Shown here: in pieces, positions 7,622-14,168 of the stretch
How positions within the stretch are numbered: the first letter of the stretch is position 1
How the letters are laid out: the number at the start of each line of letters is the position of its first letter
Assembly: GCA_964485455.1 (NCBI GenBank)
Contig: CAZAJU010000027.1
Location: 1 to 23,743, forward strand
Source: Tissierella_B sp964485455
Lineage (GTDB): Bacteria; Bacillota; Clostridia; Tissierellales; Tissierellaceae
DNA length: 23,743 bases
Direction of reading: 5' to 3'
Notes under the pieces: generated by a model
What the model was told of the DNA's origin: nothing
Databases searched by the model: none
What the model saw: the letters and a program-made list of their open reading frames with translations, nothing else
Position numbers and translations under genes: made by a program

Positions 7622-10012
7622 ATGGATAAGGCAGTATTTGTAGAAAAGTTAAAGCTTGCCCTATACCAAGTAGGGGGCAAATCACTAGCATTGGCAGAGG
7701 ATCATGAAATTTATACTAGCCTTGGAATGGTTCTAAGAGAGATAATAGGAAAGAATTGGGCTAATACAAATAGCCTGAAGGAGAATAAGAAGGTCTGTTA
7801 TCTTTCTATGGAATACTTACCAGGAAGGCAAATGAAAAAGAATCTGATTTATTTAGGTTTATATGAAATGGTAAAGAAATCATTTAGTGAGATTAATCTA
7901 TCATTAGATGAAATTTTATCTATAGAAAGAGACCCAGGCCTTGGAAATGGATGCCTGGGTCGTCTTGCTGCCTCCTTCCTTGATTCATCAGCTATGCTTC
8001 AGATACCAAGTACTGCCTATGGCCTGAGATACAGTTCTGGATTCTTTAAACAAAGAATATCCGATGGAGTACAAAAGGAGTTGCCAGATAACTGGCTTGA
8101 CATAAACAATATTTGGGAGTTTAAAAGAAATAAGTCCTATGAAGTGAAATTTGGAGGCAATATTGAGATTTATGGTGCAGGAGAAAATCTTGTTTTTAAC
8201 CATGTTAATTATGAAAGAGTCAAGGCAGTATGCTATGATACTCCATATTTAGGGTATAAGAAGGAAAATATTAACACCTTAAGGCTCTGGTCTGCAGAAA
8301 GCTATGAAAACGTAGATTATAATCTGTTTGCAGGTGGATTTCATATGGAGTCTTTTTTAAACGTAGAGAAATCAAGAGCTATTACTCAGTTTCTATATCC
8401 AAATGATACAAATATAGACGGAAAGAAGCTGAGGCTAAAACAGGAATACTTTTTAGCATCTGCTACAGTACAGGATATAGTTAAGGAATATTCGGAAACT
8501 GGGAACAGTATAAGGGATTTTGGACTACATAGGACAATTCACTTAAATGATACTCATCCATCCTTTGCAATACCAGAGCTAATGAGGATACTATTAGATG
8601 AATTCAACTTATCTTGGGTGGAAGCTTGGAATATAGTTGTAAACTCCTTTACCTTTACAAATCATAGGATACTCAATGATGTAATGGAAAGATGGAATAT
8701 TGATTTAGTAAAGGAAATTATACCACGAATATGGCTAATCATAGAGGAAATAAACCATAGATTTGTATATGAGTTAAAAAATGAGTTGAAGGTAGATGGT
8801 TACGGTACCCTAAGGGACTTATCTATTATAGAAGACAATGATATAAAGATGGTAAACTTAAGCTTAGCCGGCTCATATAGTATTAATGGAGTAGCTGAGC
8901 TTCATACAAATATACTTAAAACTAGGTTGTTAAGTAATTTCTATAAGCTATTTCCTGAAAGCTTCTCCAATATAACAAGTGGAATTGAACATAGAAGATG
9001 GCTTTTAGCTAGCAATGAACTCCTAGCGGAATATCTAATTGACAAATTAGGCAATAAATTTATCGATGATCCAAAGGATTTAATTAAACTTCTAGATTAT
9101 AAAAATGATAAGAATACTTTAAGGGATTTATTTAGAATAAAGCACGAAAACAAGGTTCGCTTAAGCGAATATATCTTTGAAAATCAAGGCATAAAGGTTA
9201 GTCCATATGCTATTTTCGATGTTCAGATAAATAAAATTCATGAATATAAAAGACAACTTTTAAATATACTTCATGTGATACATCTTTATCACAAACTTAA
9301 AGAAAATCCAAATTTAGATATGGTGCCAAGGGTATTTATATTCAGTGGTAAGGCAAATTATGGGCATTATGCTGCTAAGGAGATATTAAGGCTTATAGTT
9401 AGTGTTTCAAATAAAATAAATAAGGATATTACCATCAAGGATAAGTTAAAGGTAATTTTCATAGAGGATATAAATATAAGCAAAGCTGAATTAATAGTAC
9501 CAGCTGCTGATGTGTCTGAAGAGCTTACTACTCCAACTAAGGAAGCCTCAGGTGTAGGGAATATGCAATTGATGATTAATGGGGCTATTACCCTGGCAAC
9601 TATGGATGGAACAAACTTAGAAATAGAGAGAGAAGTAGGGGAGGGGAATATAATTCTATTTGGACTTAAGGACTACGAAATCTATGAATATATGGATAAC
9701 AATAGCTATAACTCACGTGAGCTATACTATAAAAATAGGGAGATAAAACAAGTTCTTGAAAGCCTAATTCAGAAGGATAGCATTGACTTCGGAGACTTTA
9801 GGCTAATTTATGACCTATTAACCAAGTACAATGATACCTATTATATATTAAAAGATTTTGAAAGCTATAAAAAAGCACAGGAGAAAATAAGTAGTCTTTA
9901 TAGGGATAGGGAAAAATGGTCGAAAATGTCCCTAATAAATATAGCACATTCCGGCAAATTCTCTTCTGATTATACAATAAAAAAATACGCTGACGAAATC
10001 TGGAACATATAA
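7622..10012 (+). CDS. glgP: Glycogen phosphorylase homologue lacking the PLP lysine; possibly inactive
   Basis: The full GT35 fold is present (796 aa): YLSMEYLPGRQ, a GNGCLGRLA loop (family GNGGLGRLA), DTHPSFAIPELMRI, TNH and HEYKRQLLN. The C-terminal cofactor region is altered. The family consensus EASGTGNMK reads EASGVGNMQ here, so the lysine that forms the Schiff base with pyridoxal phosphate is Gln649 (codon CAA at 9566-9568) and the preceding Thr is Val645. The phosphate-site VKRIHEYK reads INKIHEYK, with Lys538 in place of Arg. TAGTEASG reads TPTKEASG. The frame is otherwise intact, so this is not a decayed pseudogene. Because the cofactor lysine is essential in characterised phosphorylases, I infer a non-catalytic or changed function, perhaps glucan binding or regulation; a second, active phosphorylase may lie elsewhere. 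It starts nine bases after glgA. Confidence 0.88.
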   Translation: MDKAVFVEKLKLALYQVGGKSLALAEDHEIYTSLGMVLREIIGKNWANTNSLKENKKVCYLSMEYLPGRQMKKNLIYLGLYEMVKKSFSEINLSLDEILSIERDPGLGNGCLGRLAASFLDSSAMLQIPSTAYGLRYSSGFFKQRISDGVQKELPDNWLDINNIWEFKRNKSYEVKFGGNIEIYGAGENLVFNHVNYERVKAVCYDTPYLGYKKENINTLRLWSAESYENVDYNLFAGGFHMESFLNVEKSRAITQFLYPNDTNIDGKKLRLKQEYFLASATVQDIVKEYSETGNSIRDFGLHRTIHLNDTHPSFAIPELMRILLDEFNLSWVEAWNIVVNSFTFTNHRILNDVMERWNIDLVKEIIPRIWLIIEEINHRFVYELKNELKVDGYGTLRDLSIIEDNDIKMVNLSLAGSYSINGVAELHTNILKTRLLSNFYKLFPESFSNITSGIEHRRWLLASNELLAEYLIDKLGNKFIDDPKDLIKLLDYKNDKNTLRDLFRIKHENKVRLSEYIFENQGIKVSPYAIFDVQINKIHEYKRQLLNILHVIHLYHKLKENPNLDMVPRVFIFSGKANYGHYAAKEILRLIVSVSNKINKDITIKDKLKVIFIEDINISKAELIVPAADVSEELTTPTKEASGVGNMQLMINGAITLATMDGTNLEIEREVGEGNIILFGLKDYEIYEYMDNNSYNSRELYYKNREIKQVLESLIQKDSIDFGDFRLIYDLLTKYNDTYYILKDFESYKKAQEKISSLYRDREKWSKMSLINIAHSGKFSSDYTIKKYADEIWNI

Positions 10013-10150
10013 GGACAGTGAACAGTGAATAGTGAACAATGAACAACGAAGTTGTCATTCTAAACGTAGTGAAGAATCCCGGGTCTAAGACCCAAAAGCT
10101 AGACAAAAAACACTGTTCACTGTTAGTTGTTCGATGTTCACTGAGAATTG
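10013..10150. repeat. MITE-like palindromic repeat between glgP and pulA
   Basis: The left end is a run of imperfect seven-base units (AGTGAACA, AGTGAATA, AGTGAACA, ATGAACA; 10017-10047). The right end (10111-10142) holds the complementary TGTTCACTGTTAGTTGTTC, so the ends form a terminal inverted repeat. Between them are TTGTCATTC..GTAGTGAAGAATC, which resembles a widespread bacterial intergenic repeat, and a small hairpin GGGTC-TAA-GACCC at 10081-10093. There is no transposase, so it is a non-autonomous or structural repeat. It creates a spurious in-frame extension of the pullulanase from 10039. Confidence 0.7.
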
Positions 10151-10167
10151 ATGAAAGGGGGTATTTT

Positions 10168-12096
10168 ATGTGGTTTGACGACCTACCAACTACAAATAAA
10201 AAGCTGGGTATGATATATACTCCTTATGAGACTATTTTCAGAGTTTGGTCACCATTAAAGGATAAGATAACCCTTTTGATTTATGATGATGGGGAATCTC
10301 TAGTAAGAAAGCCCTTTTTAATGAATAAATGTAGGGATGGGGTTCATGAAATAGCTATAAAAGGTAATCTAAAGGGTAAATTTTATACCTACTTAGTAGA
10401 TGGAAATAAGGAGGTTACGGATCCCTATTCTATATCTAGCTCCATAAACTCTATACGTTCTGCAATAATAGACCTGGAGGATACCAATCCAGATGGTTGG
10501 GAAAATCACACTATACCATATAATAGAAGGAATTGTGATGCAATAGTATATGAGGTCCATATAAAGGACTTTACAGCCCACAAAACATCTGGTGCTATTC
10601 ATAGTGGTAAATATCTAGGATTTGCTGAGAACAATACAAGCTACAATGGATTAGCTACAGGAATTTCTCATCTTAAAGAACTAGGTGTAACCCACGTTCA
10701 TATAATGCCAGTTGCTGATTTTATCTCCGTTAGGGAAGAAAAAGAGCTTTTTTTTAATGATGGTAATTACAATTGGGGTTATGATCCTGAACTATATAAT
10801 GTTCCAGAAGGCTCTTACGCCACTAATCCGGAGGATCCTATATGTAGGGTGAAGGAACTGAAGACCATGATAATGGCTCTTCATGAATCTGGACTCAAAG
10901 TGATTCTTGATGTGGTATATAATCATACCTTTAGGTCCTTTGACTCCAATTTCAATACAATTATGCCAAATTATTATTATAGGGAAAATCAAGATGGGAG
11001 TTTTTCCAATGGAAGCGGTGTTGGTAATGAAATAGCATCTGAGCGTACTATGGTGCGAAAATTTATTATAGATTCCTTACTCTATTGGGCCAATGAGTAT
11101 AAGGTAGATGGGTTTAGATTCGACTTAATGGCCCTTACAGATATCGATACAGTAGAAGAAGCTATAACAAGATTAAGAGAAATAAAGCCTGATATATTCA
11201 TATATGGAGAGCCATGGACTGGTGGAATTACAGCTTTATCAGATACGAAGACTACAACAAAAGGGACTCAAGGAAATAAATCCTTTGCCTTATTCAATGA
11301 TAATTTCAGAAATGCCCTAAAGGGTGATAATGATGGTAATACAAAGGGATTTATACATGGAAATCTGGATTGCAAGCAGGATACTGAGACTGGTATAGCA
11401 GGCTCCATATATTATGATGACGGACATATAGGCTTTGCAAGTCATCCTAGAGAGACCATAAACTATTTGAATTCCCATGATAATCTAATCTTTGCAGACA
11501 AGATAAAAAATGTGTTTCATACAATTGATGATGAAGGGCTTACAAGGTTAAACAACTTTGCCTTCAGCATATTGTTAACATCCCAGGGGATACCATTTAT
11601 CCATGCAGGTAATGAATTTTTAAGAAGCAAAAATATGATCTCCAACACATATAATTCCGACTTGGATGTCAATGCCATAGACTGGTCCTTAAAAGAAAAA
11701 AATCTTAAGGCATATAATTTTATGAAGGATTTAATAAGCCTTAGAATGAGATATAAGTGCTTTAGAATGACCGGGGTAGAAATTATAAAAAGAAAGCTAA
11801 AGTTTATTCAGTATTCAGGTCCTTGCACTCTTGTAGAATATACCTTGGAGGTAGAAGAAAATAATAAATACCTTCTTGTGGTTCATAATCCTAATCCTCA
11901 TAGCTGCTTTATAACCCTTGGCACAGTCAAAGAACATATCTGTAAAAGCTATGCTACAAACTTAGAAAAAATAAGTCTAAATTTGATATTTAATGAAGAT
12001 GGATTAGTGAATCAAATTGAAAGAGATGAAGTGCCACATGGTATAAATGTTCCATCTTTCTCAACAATAGTGTATGAGATTACAAATAAAAAGTAG
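10168..12096 (+). CDS. pulA: Type I pullulanase (glycogen debranching)
   Basis: This GH13 enzyme cleaves alpha-1,6 links in branched glucans. The N-terminal CBM48 (TIFRVWSPLKDKITLLIYDD) leads into the barrel. The type I pullulanase hallmark YNWGYDP is at residues 201-207. The catalytic residues are Asp319 in DGFRFDLM, Glu348 in YGEPWTGG and Asp438 in NYLNSHDN. There is no signal peptide, so it is cytoplasmic, as expected for endogenous glycogen. Length is 642 aa. I chose ATG 10168, six bases after AAAGGGGG; the frame is open further upstream only across the palindromic repeat. It is the last gene of the glycogen operon and its stop codon lies inside the terminator stem. Confidence 0.95.
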   Translation: MWFDDLPTTNKKLGMIYTPYETIFRVWSPLKDKITLLIYDDGESLVRKPFLMNKCRDGVHEIAIKGNLKGKFYTYLVDGNKEVTDPYSISSSINSIRSAIIDLEDTNPDGWENHTIPYNRRNCDAIVYEVHIKDFTAHKTSGAIHSGKYLGFAENNTSYNGLATGISHLKELGVTHVHIMPVADFISVREEKELFFNDGNYNWGYDPELYNVPEGSYATNPEDPICRVKELKTMIMALHESGLKVILDVVYNHTFRSFDSNFNTIMPNYYYRENQDGSFSNGSGVGNEIASERTMVRKFIIDSLLYWANEYKVDGFRFDLMALTDIDTVEEAITRLREIKPDIFIYGEPWTGGITALSDTKTTTKGTQGNKSFALFNDNFRNALKGDNDGNTKGFIHGNLDCKQDTETGIAGSIYYDDGHIGFASHPRETINYLNSHDNLIFADKIKNVFHTIDDEGLTRLNNFAFSILLTSQGIPFIHAGNEFLRSKNMISNTYNSDLDVNAIDWSLKEKNLKAYNFMKDLISLRMRYKCFRMTGVEIIKRKLKFIQYSGPCTLVEYTLEVEENNKYLLVVHNPNPHSCFITLGTVKEHICKSYATNLEKISLNLIFNEDGLVNQIERDEVPHGINVPSFSTIVYEITNKK

Positions 12097-12119
12097 ACTC
12101 CACTCGGAGTCTACTTTTT
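12088..12119. terminator. Bidirectional intrinsic terminator between pulA and the 3D-domain gene
   Basis: GTAGACTCC at 12093-12101 pairs perfectly with GGAGTCTAC at 12106-12114 around an ACTC loop. A-rich and T-rich arms (12088-12092 and 12115-12119) extend it to 14 bp. It can serve both converging genes. The pulA stop codon is in the left arm. Confidence 0.93.
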
Positions 12120-12120
12120 A

Positions 12121-13152
12121 TTAGTTTTCTAGAATATAAACCATTACTTTTCTTCTTCCGAAGCTGATACATTCAGAATAAGTATTAAAGAATAAGTCTA
12201 TCTTATTACCTTTAATGGCTCCTCCTGTATCCTCTGCCACAGCAAATCCATAGTCTTTAGTTCCGTCGAGGGATTCGATATAAAGTTTTGTGCCCAATGG
12301 AATAACCCTTGGGTCAACAGCAACTACACCAGGTCTTGCCTTTGTACCAGAGGCAGTAATACCGTAGTATTTGTTTCCTGGTCTTTTACCAGTGCTTGCA
12401 TAGGATAAGTCATATGCGCTGGCATTCATAGTAATTGCCTTTTTATATCTAGTGTCTCCTCTAGACGTAGTAACAAATTTTTCTCTTGAGCCTTTTTCAA
12501 CTATTCGAGGTATAGGCTCAGAGATTATTTCGTCCTTAACTACAACAGAAGAATCAAGAACACCATTAATATATTTATTTTTTGTCTCTGACCTTCTAAG
12601 GCCTTTTTTTCCTTCCTGTAATACGGTTACCACGCCTCTGTCAACTTCTTTATTCATAGTAACCTGCTCTTCAAAGGGAATTTCTATATCGTGTTTTTCA
12701 ACAACCTCTACAACCCGATATAGTTCAATAGTAGTATTAGGTCCAATTACCTTATCTAGAGCTGGGAAGGTATAATCCATCTCTCCTAATTTAATATTTT
12801 GATCTTTTAAAATATCTTCTACTTTGTTTTCTATTGATGTAAATTCCAATAGCTTACCACGTACATCGATAGTATAATTTTTTGGATTTTTTATTATTAT
12901 GTCTAAATTATTCTTAATTTTCGTCGATAAAGGAAGGTTAATATATCCTCCTTCTTTTAATTCAATACCCTCTGTTTCAAGCAATTCTCCAACTGTTTTG
13001 GAATAAGAAACCACCTCAATAATTTCTCCATCCAAGTTTAGGGAAACTTTATTTCCCTGGTACACGTAAAACCCTAAAGACAATGTTGCTACTATAGCGA
13101 GGATCACAAGGACTTTAAACTTACCTGCCTTTTTGATCAAACTGCTATTCAT
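12121..13152 (-). CDS. Membrane-anchored DUF348/G5/3D-domain cell-wall protein (YabE-like)
   Basis: The 343-aa protein has a short basic N-terminus and one membrane segment (about residues 13-33, FKVLVILAIVATLSLGFYVY). Two DUF348 repeats (NLDGEIIEVVSYSKTVGELLETEGI and VRGKLLEFTSIENKVEDILKDQNI) and a G5-type region around FEEQVTMNKEVDRGVVTVLQEGKKGLR follow. The C-terminus is a 3D domain (MNASAYDLSY..GITASGTKARPGVVAVDP..YGFAVAEDTGGAIKGNKIDLF) with the conserved aspartates of lytic-transglycosylase-like folds. Relatives such as B. subtilis YabE and the resuscitation-promoting factors act on peptidoglycan. Its place beside metG-tatD-rnmV-rsmA matches the yabE neighbourhood, but here it is divergent. 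Start ATG 13152, with GGAGG six bases upstream. Confidence 0.92.
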   Translation of the reverse strand: MNSSLIKKAGKFKVLVILAIVATLSLGFYVYQGNKVSLNLDGEIIEVVSYSKTVGELLETEGIELKEGGYINLPLSTKIKNNLDIIIKNPKNYTIDVRGKLLEFTSIENKVEDILKDQNIKLGEMDYTFPALDKVIGPNTTIELYRVVEVVEKHDIEIPFEEQVTMNKEVDRGVVTVLQEGKKGLRRSETKNKYINGVLDSSVVVKDEIISEPIPRIVEKGSREKFVTTSRGDTRYKKAITMNASAYDLSYASTGKRPGNKYYGITASGTKARPGVVAVDPRVIPLGTKLYIESLDGTKDYGFAVAEDTGGAIKGNKIDLFFNTYSECISFGRRKVMVYILEN

Positions 13153-13199
13153 ATGTTACCTCCTTATTTTGCTACAAGTGATTACTGTGTTTAAGTAAC

Positions 13200-13233
13200 A
13201 GAAGAAATTGCCTAGCAATTTCATCACACCACT
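13200..13233 (-). promoter_or_regulatory. Conserved hairpin block in the 3D gene leader, shared with the mgtE leader
   Basis: Read on the minus strand, this 34-base block matches 22681-22714 at 30 of 34 positions without gaps. It contains the hairpin GAAATTG..CAATTTC; the differences in the loop-closing pair keep pairing (C-G here, U-G in mgtE). A further short hairpin follows directly (GTTACT..AGTAAT) in this leader, as AGTGT..ACACT does in the other. It is probably an RNA element or a protein site; I do not recognise it as a named riboswitch class. Confidence 0.55.
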
Positions 13234-13261
13234 GAAACGAGGTTAAACTGGTTTCAATTTT

Positions 13262-13278
13262 TGTAACCATTTTGTAAC
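13262..13278 (+). promoter_or_regulatory. WalR-like direct repeat in the 3D gene leader
   Basis: TGTAAC-N5-TGTAAC matches the WalR (YycF) box pattern TGTWAH-N5-TGTWAH, and WalR controls cell-wall hydrolases, including 3D-domain genes, in Bacillus. The box lies downstream of the predicted transcription start, a position that would suit repression. A chance match is possible in such AT-rich DNA. Confidence 0.35.
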
Positions 13279-13297
13279 TTATTTCGGCTATTTTGAT

Positions 13298-13326
13298 ATT
13301 GTAATCTATAAAATTTATCTTGTCAA
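13298..13326 (-). promoter_or_regulatory. SigA-type promoter of the 3D-domain gene
   Basis: On the minus strand TTGACA (13321-13326) and TACAAT (13298-13303) are 17 bases apart, close to the vegetative consensus. Transcription would begin near 13291 and give a leader of about 140 bases before the start codon at 13152. Confidence 0.75.
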
Positions 13327-13565
13327 ATTTTTGAGTTCATATCCACAATATTGCAACTATTCGCAATTGTGTTAGAGGTTTACACAATTTGCTTGTCCGT
13401 TGGTATAACTTGCTTCAAGATACGCAATTACATTTTATGGATTAACATAATATGGAAACAATTTAGCCAAGTATTACATAACCTTGATAAAAGACCATAT
13501 TATATATCATTGCCTCATAAATATATAATATTCAAGTGTTATGAAAATATTACATATTTTTTATT
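13327..13565. other. Divergent intergenic region with repeated GCAAnTTGTG-like motifs
   Basis: No gene is supported between the 3D gene promoter and the metG leader promoter. Four related motifs cluster here: CACAATATTGC (13344-13354), CGCAATTGTGT (13362-13372), ACACAATTTGC (13382-13392) and ACGCAATTACA (13422-13432), in both orientations. They may be sites for an unknown DNA-binding protein; the rest is plain AT-rich sequence. Confidence 0.35.
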
Positions 13566-13594
13566 TTGACTTTCCATATATTTCTTGGTATAAT
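13566..13594 (+). promoter_or_regulatory. Promoter of the metG T-box transcript
   Basis: TTGACT (13566-13571) and TATAAT (13589-13594) are separated by 17 bases. Transcription would start near 13601, directly at the 5' end of the T-box leader. Confidence 0.85.
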
Positions 13595-13600
13595 GATGTA

Positions 13601-13877
13601 TTGGATGAAGAAATATATATGAAACTATATGCAAATAAATGATAATGATGGGAAGAGTAGGATTCGATAAATTCTTTAGAGAACTGGGAAAGGTGAAAAC
13701 CAGTGAATGGACAATCTGAACATGGGCCCTGAATCTTACAGTCCAATAGACTGTGACGGAAATAGCCGTTATACTATATGGTTTTTAACCTATTAAGTTC
13801 CCTATCGTAAGATATGGATAAATTAGAGTGGTACCGCGAATTCAACCTTCGTCTCTATAGTGAGATGGGGGTTTTTT
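13601..13877 (+). promoter_or_regulatory. T-box leader with methionine specifier, controlling metG
   Basis: The T-box sequence AGAGTGGTACCGCG is at 13825-13838. Its bulge reads TGGT, which would pair with an ACCA tRNA end, consistent with an A discriminator. A likely specifier codon is ATG at 13722-13724 (GAACATGGGCCC). The terminator stem pairs 13846-13855 with 13862-13871 (10 bp including G-U pairs, TATAGT loop) and is followed by a T-run at 13872-13877. Uncharged tRNA-Met should favour the antiterminator and so raise metG expression. Confidence 0.93.
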
Positions 13878-14168
13878 ATTTCATAATTAGCTAGTATTAC
13901 CAGGTGCAATTTGATAATATAAATCCGTTCACGGTTTCGGCCTTGAAGAATTCTAAAGCTCATTTCGTTTAAAAATCCTACAGCTTTCAATTTACTAACG
14001 GGTCTATCTTGTTTGACGTGAAAACTGCTTAACAGATTTTTAACTACATTCACTAAGAATTCTATCAAGTCCTGCAAATGTTCACTAAATTTCTATTATC
14101 AAATGCTAATTAATCATCGAATACTGGACTTAACAATTATTAAATATTAATTGAAAGAGGAGGAAATT
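13878..14168. other. 290-base spacer between the T-box terminator and metG
   Basis: A T-box terminator usually lies close to its gene; here about 290 bases intervene. A minus-strand frame of 84 codons spans 13823-14077 but overlaps the T-box terminator, has no clear ribosome binding site and matches no family I recognise. No second promoter of good quality was found. The spacer may be a decayed insertion. Confidence 0.4.

Noticed and set aside
10039..10167. In-frame N-terminal extension of the pullulanase
   Set aside because: It is a translation of the palindromic repeat, has no ribosome binding site, and a strong AAAGGGGG site precedes ATG 10168, where the CBM48 homology begins.
13351..13569. 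Plus-strand open frame of 72 codons between the 3D gene and the metG promoter
   Set aside because: It has no ribosome binding site, overlaps the -35 box of the T-box promoter, and has a composition like random AT-rich DNA.
13823..14077. Minus-strand open frame of 84 codons
   Set aside because: It runs into the T-box and its terminator, has no clear ribosome binding site and no recognised domain; kept only as part of the spacer observation.
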